From DTKY01 sp037440765 (lineage in GTDB: Bacteria > Acidobacteriota > Terriglobia > Bryobacterales > Bryobacteraceae): 64,000 bases of DNA. Shown in pieces: positions 1 to 8,539 of this stretch. The notes under the pieces were generated by a model. That model was not told where the DNA came from. It made no database searches and saw nothing but the letters and a program-made list of their open reading frames with translations. Location: assembly GCA_037440765.1 (NCBI GenBank), contig JBBITL010000021.1:1-64000 (forward strand), in the 5' to 3' direction. How positions within the stretch are numbered: position 1 is the first letter of the stretch; each line of letters begins with the position of its first letter. Made by a program: the position numbers and the translations under genes.

Positions 1-276
1 ACCGGCGGCGTTCACACGGCGCAGGAGGTGCTCAAGTCCATGATGGCGGGCGCCAAGGTGGCCATGTTGACCTCGTCCGTGCTGAAGCACGGCATCGAGC
101 ATCTGGAGACCGTGCTGGCCGACGTCAGAAACTGGATGGAGGAGCACGAGTACGAGTCCATCCAGCAGATGCAGGGCAGCATGAGCCGGAAGAACGTGTC
201 CGACCCGGACGCCTTCAGCCGCGCCAACTACATGAAGATCCTCGGCTCCTACGCAGTCCGGGCCGCAACCCGGTAG
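1..276 (+). CDS. dihydroorotate-dehydrogenase-like flavoprotein, 3' end only
   Basis: The first 91 codons of the window are the C-terminus of a TIM-barrel flavoprotein of the dihydroorotate-dehydrogenase-like family; the 5' part lies outside. The opening residues TGGVHTAQEV followed by GAKVAMLTSSVL match the phosphate/FMN-binding end of the barrel, and the tail SRANYMKILGSY is typical of the DHODH-like proteins that are distinct from true PyrD. Family members are often found near pyruvate:ferredoxin oxidoreductase genes, but nothing upstream is visible here. A convergent hydrogenase operon ends 78 bases downstream with a hairpin between them. The exact substrate is unknown. Confidence 0.75.
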   Translation, partial: TGGVHTAQEVLKSMMAGAKVAMLTSSVLKHGIEHLETVLADVRNWMEEHEYESIQQMQGSMSRKNVSDPDAFSRANYMKILGSYAVRAATR

Positions 277-286
277 CGCGCCGGTG

Positions 287-316
287 GGGCAGGCCATCGT
301 AGCGGGTGGCCTGCCC
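287..316. terminator. GC-rich hairpin between convergent genes
   Basis: A perfect 10-bp inverted repeat, GGGCAGGCCA and TGGCCTGCCC with a 10-nt loop, sits between the DHODH-like stop codon and the hoxH stop codon on the opposite strand. It can form the same stem in transcripts from both sides. There is no U-tract on either strand, so it may work with Rho or simply protect 3' ends. Confidence 0.45.
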
Positions 317-354
317 GCCGCGCTTGCCCGGACGGAAACGGCGGGCCGGCGCCG

Positions 355-1806
355 CTAGTCGCAGCCGGAGGCCACACGGTCCAGGGCCGCTCCGTCCGGA
401 CCGAACAACTCGACGACCAGCGAGGGCTGGCCCAGTGCGTGGGTCGAGCACGACAGGCACGGGTCAAAGGCGCGAACCACGGCCTGCACCCTGTTCAGCA
501 TGCCCTCCTCGATCTTCGTGCCCTTCACGAACCGCTTGGCCACCTGGTCCACCGCGCTGTTCATGGCCAGGTTGTTGTGGCCGGTGGCGATGATCAGGTT
601 GGCCCATTTCATCGCGCCTGACTCGTCCACTTTGTAGTGATGGATCAGCACGCCGCGCGGCGCCTCGGCAATTCCCACGCCTTCCAGGGAGTTCACATCG
701 GCTCGCGCCCGGACATGCGTTTCGAGTATCCGCGGGTGGTTCAGCAACTGCTCGATCCGTTCCACTCCGTACATCGCCTCAATCAGCCGCGCGTAATGGT
801 AGAAGAACGAACTCTGCACATCACGGCCGAGCCGCTGGCGGTATTCGGCCAGTTCCTGGTCGGCCTCCGGGGTGCCGCAGCGCTCGGCCACGTTCAGCCG
901 GGCCAGCGGGCCGACGCGGTAGTTGCCGTGGGGGAAGCCACGGGGTTTGAAGTACGGCGCTTTCAGATAGGAGTGCGGCAGGACCCCCTCCCCGATGTAG
1001 TTCGAATAGTCGAGCGGATCCTCGACGTCGGCTACCGTTCCGCCCGCCGCCGGGTCGCGGAAGCGCAGAATCCCGTCGTAGAGCCGCAGGTCGCCCGTCG
1101 CCGAAACCAGGCCCGCATACATGGTCGGCTCGTTGCCGAAGCTGTCGGCCTCCGCCTTGAACCGGTCTATGATCGATACGAACAGCTTGATGGCGCGGCG
1201 GATGACCGATTTGGCGATGTTGATCTCGCTCAGGATGGCGTCGCGGGCGTCGGCGCTCAACGGAGCGTTCACTCCGCCGGGCACAGTCCAGGACGGATGC
1301 ACGCGCTCGCCCGCCATGCGCTCGATGGCCGACTGGCCGAACTTCCGCAGCGCGATGCCGTCGCGCGCCAGGTCCGGGTGCTTTTCCAGGACGCCCGCTA
1401 TGTTGCGCTTGCGTGGATTGTAGTCCATGCCCAGCACCAGATCGGGCGACGAAAGATGGAAGAAGCTAAGAGCGTGCGACTGGACGATCTGCGCGCAGTG
1501 CAGCAACTCCCTGAGCATCTCCGCCGTCTTCGGAATGCGCACCGCCATGACGGCGTCGCACGCCTTCACCGACGCCAGCAGGTGGCTGATCGGGCATATG
1601 CCGCAGATGCGCGCCGTGATCGACGGCATCTCGTAATAGGGCCGCCCCTCTACGAACTTCTCGAAGCCGCGCACCTGGGTGACGTGAAACTGCGTCGATG
1701 CCACCTCGCCCGCGTCGTTCAGGTGGATGCTCACCTTGCCGTGGCCCTCGATCCGCGTGATATGCGGGATGACGATTTTCTTGCCCATCCGAATCTCCTC
1801 AGCCAA
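355..1806 (-). CDS. hoxH: [NiFe]-hydrogenase large subunit (HoxH-like)
   Basis: Catalytic large subunit of a cytosolic group-3 (NAD-linked, HoxH-type) [NiFe]-hydrogenase, 483 aa, which binds the Ni-Fe(CN)2CO centre and interconverts H2 with protons and electrons. The L1 motif RICGICPISH is at residues 66-75 (Cys68, Cys71) and the L2 motif DPCLSCSTH at 448-456 (Cys450, Cys453), so all four nickel ligands are present. A 27-residue tail follows His456; in this family it is removed by a maturation endopeptidase after metal insertion, so the protein seen here is the precursor. No hyp genes or HoxW-type peptidase lie in the window. It is the last gene of the operon and overlaps hoxY by 8 nt. Confidence 0.93.
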   Translation of the reverse strand: MAEEIRMGKKIVIPHITRIEGHGKVSIHLNDAGEVASTQFHVTQVRGFEKFVEGRPYYEMPSITARICGICPISHLLASVKACDAVMAVRIPKTAEMLRELLHCAQIVQSHALSFFHLSSPDLVLGMDYNPRKRNIAGVLEKHPDLARDGIALRKFGQSAIERMAGERVHPSWTVPGGVNAPLSADARDAILSEINIAKSVIRRAIKLFVSIIDRFKAEADSFGNEPTMYAGLVSATGDLRLYDGILRFRDPAAGGTVADVEDPLDYSNYIGEGVLPHSYLKAPYFKPRGFPHGNYRVGPLARLNVAERCGTPEADQELAEYRQRLGRDVQSSFFYHYARLIEAMYGVERIEQLLNHPRILETHVRARADVNSLEGVGIAEAPRGVLIHHYKVDESGAMKWANLIIATGHNNLAMNSAVDQVAKRFVKGTKIEEGMLNRVQAVVRAFDPCLSCSTHALGQPSLVVELFGPDGAALDRVASGCD

Positions 1807-2338
1807 ACTTCACCTGGCCCGTCAACTCTGGCTTCCTGCCTTCCAGCAGGCTGGTCAGCACATGCGCAATCACGCCCGGTTTCGGCGGGCAGCCCGGAAG
1901 GTGGATGTCCACCTTCACCAAGTCGGACAGCGGCACAGCACGGCGAAGCAGCGGCGGAACGCCATCGGCGGGAACCGACGGCGCGGCGTCGGCGCCCTCC
2001 ACGTAGACCCTATCGAGCAGCTTCTTCACCGGGATGGTGTTGCGCATCGAGGGAACGTTCGAGGTCACCGCGCAGTCGCCGAGCGCGATCAGGATCTTCG
2101 TCGTCGCCCGGATCTTCAGGGCCAGCTTCTGATCGCCGACCGATGACACGGCGCCCTCGACCAGAGCCACGTCCACCGCATCCGGATACTCCGGCGCATC
2201 GACCAGCGGCCCGTAGACCAGTTCCACCTTCTCCACCAGCGCCGCCAGCAGCTCGTCGACGTCCAGCAGCGACATGTGGCAGCCCGAGCAGCCGTCCAGC
2301 CAGGCCGTCGCCAGCTTCACCTTCGCGTGTCCGCTCAC
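1799..2338 (-). CDS. hoxY: [NiFe]-hydrogenase small subunit (HoxY-like)
   Basis: Small electron-transfer subunit, 179 aa, that carries the proximal [4Fe-4S] cluster next to the Ni-Fe site of HoxH. Four candidate ligands are visible: Cys17 and Cys20 in DGCSGC, Cys89 in GDCAV and Cys150 in PGCPP. It is short, without a signal peptide and without the medial and distal cluster domain of membrane-bound hydrogenases, as expected for cytosolic HoxY-type subunits. It overlaps hoxU upstream by 4 nt (ATGA) and hoxH downstream by 8 nt, which indicates translational coupling. Confidence 0.92.
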   Translation of the reverse strand: MSGHAKVKLATAWLDGCSGCHMSLLDVDELLAALVEKVELVYGPLVDAPEYPDAVDVALVEGAVSSVGDQKLALKIRATTKILIALGDCAVTSNVPSMRNTIPVKKLLDRVYVEGADAAPSVPADGVPPLLRRAVPLSDLVKVDIHLPGCPPKPGVIAHVLTSLLEGRKPELTGQVKFG

Positions 2339-3045
2339 CTGCCACCCCCCCTGACCGCGGCCAGCCGTTCAACCGATGCGGTCCGCTTCACCATTTCCTC
2401 CACGGCGAATCCCTTCTCCGCCAGCGCGCCCGTGGGGCACACCTGCACGCACTTGCCGCACGATGTGCAGTTGCGCGACGCGGCCCAGGCGCGGTTCATC
2501 TCGCAGGCGAGCATCGAATTTATCCCGCGCCCCGCGATGTCCAATACGTGTGCGCCTTCCACATCGGCGCAGACCCTCACGCAGCGGGTGCAGAGGATGC
2601 AGCGGTTGTGGTCGAGCACGTAGCGCGGGTGCGACAGGTCCACGCCCAGCCTCGGGTAGCGGTAGCCGTAGCGAACGCTGCTCACGCCCAGCGCCGTGGC
2701 GAGCGACTGCAACTCGCAGTGCCCGTTCGATACGCAGACGGCGCAGAGGTGGTTACGCTCGCTAAGCAGCAGTTCCAGAGCCTGCTTCCGGTACGCGTCC
2801 AGTTTGGCGGACCGGATGACGACGGACATGCCCTCCTGCGCCGGCGTCGTGCAGGACGGCAGCAGGCGGTGCACCCCCGCCACCTCCACCATGCACAGCC
2901 GGCATGCCCCCACCGGCTTCAGCCCTTTCATGCTACAGAGGCCCGGGATGTGCTTCCCGCTGGCTTTCGCCACTTCGAAGATGGTTGAGCCTTTATCGGC
3001 CTTGACCAGCTCGCCGTCGATGCGGATTGTGATCTTGCTGTCCAT
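2335..3045 (-). CDS. hoxU: hydrogenase diaphorase iron-sulfur subunit (HoxU/NuoG-N-like)
   Basis: A 236-aa electron-wiring subunit homologous to the N-terminal part of NuoG. A plant-type [2Fe-2S] domain has Cys37, Cys48, Cys51 and Cys65. A His-Cys3 [4Fe-4S] segment follows (His99, Cys101, Cys104, Cys110). Then comes a two-cluster ferredoxin domain with Cys149/152/155/159 and Cys193/196/199/203. All these ligand sets look complete, giving four predicted clusters that could link the flavin site of HoxF with HoxY. It lies 21 nt after hoxF-gltD and overlaps hoxY. Confidence 0.92.
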   Translation of the reverse strand: MDSKITIRIDGELVKADKGSTIFEVAKASGKHIPGLCSMKGLKPVGACRLCMVEVAGVHRLLPSCTTPAQEGMSVVIRSAKLDAYRKQALELLLSERNHLCAVCVSNGHCELQSLATALGVSSVRYGYRYPRLGVDLSHPRYVLDHNRCILCTRCVRVCADVEGAHVLDIAGRGINSMLACEMNRAWAASRNCTSCGKCVQVCPTGALAEKGFAVEEMVKRTASVERLAAVRGGGR

Positions 3046-3066
3046 TTCTTGCTCCGTCGCCCGCCC

Positions 3067-6000
3067 CTATTGATTGCCCTCGCGAATGTCGCAACGCAGG
3101 CAGCGGCAGGTCTCTTCCATCGCCTCCACCGGCGTCAATCCGGTCACGGCCTCCATGAAGCCCTTGACGCGCTCGTCTGCGGGCAATTCGTGGATGTGAT
3201 GCCGCCGGCTCTCGGAAACGCGCGCCGGCGGCGCCATCGAATACTCGAACTCGGGCCAGAGCCGCGGCCAGCGGAACTCTCCCATCAACCTCCTGTCCAT
3301 ATTCCGCGCGGCCTTCTTGCCGTAGCCCATGGCGTTCGACACGTTTGACGCGCCGGAAATCAGGTCGCCTCCGGCATAGAAGTTGGAGCGCGAAGTCTCG
3401 AGCGTGAACGGGCTCACGTCGAGCATCTTCTCCTTCTCTTTCAGCTTCAGGCCGGATGCCTTCAGGAAGTCGAGGTCAACTGTCTCGCCCACCGCCAGGA
3501 TGACCGTGTCGCATTCGAAGCGCTGGATCTCGCCCGTCGGCACCGGCTTCCTGCGGCCCGACGAGTCGAACTCGCCCAGCGTGGTCTTGGCGCACTCGAT
3601 CGCCACGACGCAGCCGTTCTCGCCCGGGAGGATCCGGTGCGGCGTGGCCAGGAACGCGTATGTGACGCCCTCGTCCTCGGCCGCTTCGGTCTCCTCCGGA
3701 ATCGCCGGCATGTCCTTGCGCTCGCGGCGGTAGATCACCGTCACTTCGGCCCCGGAGCGAAGCGCCGTGCGCGCCGAATCGATGGCCGCGTTGCCGCCGC
3801 CGATGACCACCACCTTCTTTCCCAGATGCACTTCCTCTGCTTTGGACACCGCCTCCAGAAACGGCAGCGCATGAAGCACGCCCTTGAGCTCCGTGCCCGG
3901 CAGGTAGACCCAGGTCTCCTTCCACGTGCCTATGGAAAGGAACACGCTGTCGTACCTCGCCGCCAGGTCGTTCAGCGTTACCGCCTCGCCCACAACCGTG
4001 TTGAAGACGAACTCGACGCCCAGCCGGTAGATCAGCTTCAGCTCTTCGTCCAGCACGCTCTTCGGCAACCGGTATTCCGGCAGCGCGTAGCGCAGCATGC
4101 CGCCGGCGTCGGCGTTGTTCTCATAGACAGTCACCGAGTGGCCCATCATGGCCAGGTAGAAGGCGCAGGTCAGGCCGGTGGGCCCGGCGCCAACGATGGC
4201 CACCTTCTTGCCCGTCGGCGGGAACCGGCGCTGGAGGACCTGTTCGATCATCTCGTCGTACCTGCCGCCGGCGTAGATTGAATCGGCGATGAAGCGGTGA
4301 ACGTCGCGCATGTTCACGGCCTCGTCGATGGCGGCCCTGCGGCACCGGTTGTCGCACGGATGCTGGCAAACCCTCCCGGTGGACGCCGGAAGCGGGTTGT
4401 CCATCACCACGGACAGGAACGCGTCCTCCAACCGGTCCGCCTTCAGCAATTCAAGGAACCGCGGGATGTTCATGTGCAGCGGGCAGGAGTTCTCGCAGGG
4501 GCTCAGCGCGAGGTTCTCGCAAACGCCGGCGCGGCAGCGGTGCGCCCTGAGATGGTCCTCGAACTCCTGCCGGAAGTGGCGCAGGGTCGTCAACACCGGA
4601 TTCGGCGCCGTCTGCCCCAGGCCGCACAGCGACATGTCGCGGATCATGCGCGACAACTCGTCCAGCGTCCCCAGATCGGCCTCTGTCGCCTGGCCGGTGG
4701 TGAACCTGTTGAGTATGGTCAGCATCTGATCCAGCCCCACGCGGCACGGCACGCACTTGCCGCACGACTCCGAGTGCGTGAACTCGATGAAGTACCTCGC
4801 TACGTCCACCATGCAGTTGTCTTCATCCATCACCACCATGCCGCCGGAGCCCATGATGGACCCCAGTTGCGCCAGCGTCTCGTAATCCACCGGCGTGTCG
4901 AACATCTCCTTGGGGATGCAGCCGCCCGAAGGCCCGCCCGTCTGCACCGACTTCACCGTCTTCATCGCCGGCGCGCCGCCGCCGATGTCATAGACGAACT
5001 TTCTCAGCGGCGTGCCCAGCGGCATCTCCACCAGCCCGGTCCGCTGCACTTTGCCGACCAGGGAAAACACCTTCGTTCCGGGGCTCTTGGGAGAGCCGGT
5101 TTCGGTGAACCACGCCGGGCCCTTCACCACGATCGGCGCCACGTTGTACCAGGTCTCGACGTTGTTGATGTTGGTCGGCCGGCCCCACAGTCCGCTTTCG
5201 GCCGGGTAGGGCGGCCTCGGCGTCGGACGGCCGGCGCGCCCCTCCAGCGACCGGACCAGCGCCGTCTCCTCGCCGCACACAAAGGCCCCCGCGCCTTCCA
5301 CCAGCGACAGTCTGAAGCTGAAGCCACGCCCCAGGATGTTGTCGCCCAGCAATCCCCGCGCCCCGGCCTCCTGGATCGCCAGATTCAGCCGGTGCACGGC
5401 CAGGGGGTATTCAGCGCGGACGTACAGGATGCCCTCGGTGGCGCCCGTCACATAGCCGCCGATCACCATCCCCTCGATCAGCCCGTGCGGGTCGCCCTCG
5501 ATCTCGTTGCGGTTCATGTAGGCGCCCGGGTCGCCCTCGTCGGCGTTGCAGATCAGGTACTTCTGATCCGCCTTCGCCTTGCGGAGCATTTCCCACTTGA
5601 GTCCGGTCTGATAGCCCGCCCCGCCGCGTCCGCGCAGCTTGGCCGCCTTGATCTGCTCGATCACCATCTCCGGATTGGCGTCGATCAGGACCTTATACAG
5701 CGCCTGATACCCGCCCACCGCCAGGTACTCCTCAATGTCGCCCGGGTTGATCAGCCCGCAGTTGCGCAGAACGATCTTCGCCTGCCCGGCGAAGAAAGGA
5801 ATCTCATTCCAATTCGGAATGTCCGGCAGCCCTTCGCCGTACTTGACGTGACCCGTTATGTGGTCCCACTCTTCGATCTTGCAGAGCGCCAGTTCGTGCG
5901 GAATGCGGCCCGCCGAGAGGTCGTCGAGCAGCGCTGTCACGTCCTGCGCCTGCACCTTGTTCAAAATCACGAGGGGCTTGCCCGGCAGCCACGCGTTCAC

Positions 6001-6225
6001 CAGCGGCTCTTCCGAGCAGGGCCCATAGCAGCCCGCCTGAGCCAGGTGGAAGCTCAGCCCGCGGCTCTCGATCCCGTCCGAAAGGGCGTGGTACAGACCC
6101 TCGGCCCCATTGCCGACCCCGCACGTCCCCATGCCAACCGCAATCCGCCCAGCCGCCGGCAGCAGCTTCTTCAGACCCGCCTCGCGGGCGGCGTTGAACG
6201 AACTCAGATCCGTGATGCGCTTCAT
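3067..6225 (-). CDS. hoxF: HoxF/NuoF-type NADH diaphorase fused to a GltD-like FAD/NAD(P) oxidoreductase
   Basis: A 1052-aa fusion of two electron-transfer modules. Residues 20-130 are a thioredoxin-like ferredoxin fold with only three obvious cysteines (35, 66, 70). Residues about 150-560 are a NuoF/HoxF module: FMN glycine loop GRGGAG (199-204), NADH motif GAGAFVCGEET (311-321) and [4Fe-4S] ligands Cys488, 491, 494 and 534. From about 565 there is a glutamate-synthase-small-subunit-like module: Cys577/581 and Cys620/624/628 for [4Fe-4S] binding, FAD motif GAGPTG (679-684), NAD(P) motif GGGNAAID (809-816) and a C-terminal CRCLRC. The start is the ATG at 6225, next to the hoxE stop; upstream in-frame codons overlap hoxE and look non-native. 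The fusion adds a second flavin and nucleotide site, which may allow NAD(P) or ferredoxin coupling. Confidence 0.92.
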   Translation of the reverse strand: MKRITDLSSFNAAREAGLKKLLPAAGRIAVGMGTCGVGNGAEGLYHALSDGIESRGLSFHLAQAGCYGPCSEEPLVNAWLPGKPLVILNKVQAQDVTALLDDLSAGRIPHELALCKIEEWDHITGHVKYGEGLPDIPNWNEIPFFAGQAKIVLRNCGLINPGDIEEYLAVGGYQALYKVLIDANPEMVIEQIKAAKLRGRGGAGYQTGLKWEMLRKAKADQKYLICNADEGDPGAYMNRNEIEGDPHGLIEGMVIGGYVTGATEGILYVRAEYPLAVHRLNLAIQEAGARGLLGDNILGRGFSFRLSLVEGAGAFVCGEETALVRSLEGRAGRPTPRPPYPAESGLWGRPTNINNVETWYNVAPIVVKGPAWFTETGSPKSPGTKVFSLVGKVQRTGLVEMPLGTPLRKFVYDIGGGAPAMKTVKSVQTGGPSGGCIPKEMFDTPVDYETLAQLGSIMGSGGMVVMDEDNCMVDVARYFIEFTHSESCGKCVPCRVGLDQMLTILNRFTTGQATEADLGTLDELSRMIRDMSLCGLGQTAPNPVLTTLRHFRQEFEDHLRAHRCRAGVCENLALSPCENSCPLHMNIPRFLELLKADRLEDAFLSVVMDNPLPASTGRVCQHPCDNRCRRAAIDEAVNMRDVHRFIADSIYAGGRYDEMIEQVLQRRFPPTGKKVAIVGAGPTGLTCAFYLAMMGHSVTVYENNADAGGMLRYALPEYRLPKSVLDEELKLIYRLGVEFVFNTVVGEAVTLNDLAARYDSVFLSIGTWKETWVYLPGTELKGVLHALPFLEAVSKAEEVHLGKKVVVIGGGNAAIDSARTALRSGAEVTVIYRRERKDMPAIPEETEAAEDEGVTYAFLATPHRILPGENGCVVAIECAKTTLGEFDSSGRRKPVPTGEIQRFECDTVILAVGETVDLDFLKASGLKLKEKEKMLDVSPFTLETSRSNFYAGGDLISGASNVSNAMGYGKKAARNMDRRLMGEFRWPRLWPEFEYSMAPPARVSESRRHHIHELPADERVKGFMEAVTGLTPVEAMEETCRCLRCDIREGNQ

Positions 6226-6239
6226 CGTCAACCTCTCCC

Positions 6240-6773
6240 TTACCGGCGGGACTTCCGCAGTTGTTCCACTTCCCGCTCCAGCGCCCTTTCGGTCACGTGG
6301 CCCAGAATCCGGTGATCCACCTCGGCCACCGGCGCCAGCGCGCACTGTCCGAAGCACGCCACCGTGCGCACGGTGAACTTGCCGTCCGCCGTCGTGCCGG
6401 TCATCTTGTCGGCGGAGCCCTCCTCCTCCTCCTGCTTCAACCCGAGTTGCAGACGCGTGCCTTCCAGCAGCCTCAGCGATCCGCGCGTGTGGCAGGCCGT
6501 CCCCCGGCAGATGCACACCGTGTGCTGGCCCTGCGGCTTGAGGTTGAACAGCGAATAGAAGGTCGCCACCGAATAGACCTGCGCTGTCGGAATCCCGATC
6601 CTCTCGGCCAGGTACTCAAGGAAGTCCTCCGGCAGGTAGCGTTGCGGGTGGTTCTCCTGAATCGACTCGAGTATCGTCAGCAGCATGCCGGGCTGGCCCC
6701 GGTGCTTCAACGCCAGCGAGTCAATGAACTCCCGGTCTTCCCTCCTCAACTCCACGCTGTCGGCCACCATCAT
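6240..6773 (-). CDS. hoxE: hydrogenase [2Fe-2S] subunit (HoxE/NuoE-like)
   Basis: A 177-aa thioredoxin-fold [2Fe-2S] subunit of the NuoE/HoxE family and the first gene of the hydrogenase operon. Ligands are Cys89 and Cys94 (CRGTAC), then Cys140 and Cys144 (CFGQC). The N-terminal helical bundle carries the usual YSVATFYSLF segment. A lysine/glutamate-rich insert at about 113-123 (KQEEEEGSADK) separates the two cysteine pairs. It lies 14 nt upstream of hoxF-gltD. Related NuoE subunits occur in both HoxEFUYH complexes and electron-bifurcating hydrogenases, so this gene does not distinguish them. Confidence 0.92.
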   Translation of the reverse strand: MMVADSVELRREDREFIDSLALKHRGQPGMLLTILESIQENHPQRYLPEDFLEYLAERIGIPTAQVYSVATFYSLFNLKPQGQHTVCICRGTACHTRGSLRLLEGTRLQLGLKQEEEEGSADKMTGTTADGKFTVRTVACFGQCALAPVAEVDHRILGHVTERALEREVEQLRKSRR

Positions 6774-6953
6774 CCGGCGCTCTCCTTTCAGAACATTCCA
6801 GGAGAACAGACCTGGAGGCCAGAAGCAACCGGGGGCGTCGCCGCAACGGGGCGCGCAATTCTGTCGTCAGGTCCTGCGGCCGGCGAACTCACCCCGGTCA
6901 GGCGGCCTGCCGGAGCGTCATCCCGCCCGCGCCCCGCGGCCTGGGGACCTTGC

Positions 6954-6959
6954 TATACT
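6954..6959 (+). promoter_or_regulatory. candidate extended -10 for phoH operon, in the 307-bp divergent gap
   Basis: The gap 6774-7080 separates hoxE (minus) from phoH (plus). The sequence TGCTATACT gives an extended -10 (TG-n-TATACT) that would start transcription near 6966 and leave a leader of about 115 nt before phoH. I see no convincing -35 and no clear promoter for the hydrogenase operon in the rest of this gap. Confidence 0.4.
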
Positions 6960-7080
6960 GCGGTTGGATGTCGATGACTCCGCGCACGCGGACGGCAGAC
7001 GCCTTCGCTCCCGCTCCAGCCGCGCGCCGCTGTCCACGCTCCGCTCAACCGGCAAGCCCCAGAGAGGTGTTCGAGGTCCA

Positions 7081-8106
7081 TTGAAGACGAAGACAAGTGT
7101 GCAGATCAGCCGCGGAATAGAATCGCTGTTCGGGACCCGCGACGAGAACGTCCGCCTGCTTGAGAACGCCCTGAACGTTCGCATACAGTTGCTGGCCGAC
7201 AGCCTGGAAATCGAGGGCGAGGAGGCCGACGTCGCCCGCGTCGAGAGCATACTCGACGACTACGCGGCGCTGGCCCGGCAGGGCCATGCCTTCACCAACG
7301 GCGACGTCAACTGCTACCTCCGCGTGGTGACCGAGGACCGCGACGTCTCGCTGCGCGACCTGGTCTCCAGCGGCAAGCAGCGCAGTTTCGGCAAGAAACC
7401 CGTCGCGCCCAAGGGCGGCAACCAGCGCCGCTACCTGGAGGCCATCGAGCGCAACGACCTGGTCTTCGGCATAGGCCCGGCCGGCACCGGCAAGACCTAC
7501 CTGGCCGTGGCCATGGGCGTTTCCGCGCTGCTCGGCAAGCGGGTGAGCCGCATCATCCTCACCCGTCCGGCGGTCGAGGCCGGCGAACGGCTGGGCTTCC
7601 TGCCGGGCACGTTGCAGGAGAAGGTGGACCCCTACCTGCGTCCCCTTTACGACGCGCTCTACGACATGCTCGAAGTGGAGCGGGTGGACAAGTTGCTGGA
7701 GCGTTCCGTGATCGAGGTCGCGCCGCTGGCCTTCATGCGCGGCCGCACGCTCAACGACAGCTTCATCATCATGGACGAGGCCCAGAACTGCACGCCCGAG
7801 CAGATGAAGATGATCCTCACGCGCCAGGGTTTCAACTCCAAGATGGTTGTCACCGGCGACATCACCCAGATCGACCTGCCGGCGGGCAAGCGCAGCGGCC
7901 TGCTGGAGGTCATCGAGGTGCTGCGGGGCGTGGAGGGGATACGCTTCATTTACTTCGACGAGCGCGACGTGGTGCGCCACAGCCTGGTGCAGCGCATCGT
8001 GAAGGCTTACGAGCGCTACCAGGAAACCACCGGCGCCGGCGCGCAGCTTCAGCTCAAGCTCGGCGACACGCCGCCGGAGCCCGGTCCTTACGATGCCGGC
8101 GAGTGA
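7081..8106 (+). CDS. phoH: PhoH-family ATPase
   Basis: Cytosolic P-loop ATPase of the PhoH family, often linked to RNA metabolism and commonly encoded next to ybeY. Walker A GPAGTGKT is at residues 132-139 and Walker B appears as IMDEAQN. A KH-like N-terminal domain occupies about residues 20-90. I chose a TTG start at 7081 because homology begins there (KTKTSVQ), purine-rich AGAGAGG and GAGGT lie just upstream, and it gives a normal 341 aa. The upstream in-frame extension reads as arginine/proline-rich noise. The 3' end overlaps ybeY by 14 nt. Confidence 0.9.
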   Translation: MKTKTSVQISRGIESLFGTRDENVRLLENALNVRIQLLADSLEIEGEEADVARVESILDDYAALARQGHAFTNGDVNCYLRVVTEDRDVSLRDLVSSGKQRSFGKKPVAPKGGNQRRYLEAIERNDLVFGIGPAGTGKTYLAVAMGVSALLGKRVSRIILTRPAVEAGERLGFLPGTLQEKVDPYLRPLYDALYDMLEVERVDKLLERSVIEVAPLAFMRGRTLNDSFIIMDEAQNCTPEQMKMILTRQGFNSKMVVTGDITQIDLPAGKRSGLLEVIEVLRGVEGIRFIYFDERDVVRHSLVQRIVKAYERYQETTGAGAQLQLKLGDTPPEPGPYDAGE

Positions 8107-8539
8107 GGAACTTCTGGTATTCCTCCGTTCGCCTCGCGCGCTCGCGCGCCGGCCTCTGGCCGCTTATGCGCGCCGGATCCGGCGGGACGTGGCCGGAGAC
8201 CGCGGCTTCCTGTGCCTGGTCACTGACGACCGCGAACTGCGCCGCCTGAACCTCCAGTTCCTGGGCAAGGACGAGCCCACCGACGTTCTGTCCTTCCCCG
8301 AGCCCGGCCCGGAAGGACTCCTGGGGGAGATGGCTATCTCCGCCGGGCGCGCGCGCGAGCAGGCCAGGGCCTGCGGGCATTCGCTCGACACCGAGATCCG
8401 GATCCTGATGCTGCACGGCCTGCTCCACCTGCTCGGCATGGACCACGCCCGCGACCGGGGCCGCATGGCCCGCGCCGAAGCGCGCTGGCGGAAGAAACTC
8501 GGGCTGCCGCCGGGCCTGATCGAGAGGGCGCGGGAATGA
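8093..8539 (+). CDS. ybeY: endoribonuclease YbeY
   Basis: Zinc-dependent endoribonuclease involved in 16S rRNA 3'-end maturation and ribosome quality control. The H-x3-H-x5-H metal motif is intact: HGLLHLLGMDH with His108, His112 and His118. Length is 148 aa, near the family norm. It is coupled to phoH (14-nt overlap) and era (4-nt overlap), the classic phoH-ybeY-era arrangement, here without the HD-domain and CorC-like genes often found between them. Confidence 0.93.
   Translation: MPASEELLVFLRSPRALARRPLAAYARRIRRDVAGDRGFLCLVTDDRELRRLNLQFLGKDEPTDVLSFPEPGPEGLLGEMAISAGRAREQARACGHSLDTEIRILMLHGLLHLLGMDHARDRGRMARAEARWRKKLGLPPGLIERARE

Noticed and set aside
637..2988. Very long plus-strand open frame opposite hoxH/hoxY/hoxU (783 codons)
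   Set aside because: It is antisense to three well-conserved genes, is Arg/Pro/His-rich without any domain, and is a normal GC-rich shadow.
4297..6315. Long plus-strand open frame opposite hoxF-gltD (672 codons)
   Set aside because: Antisense shadow of a conserved gene, with no motif and unnatural amino-acid composition.
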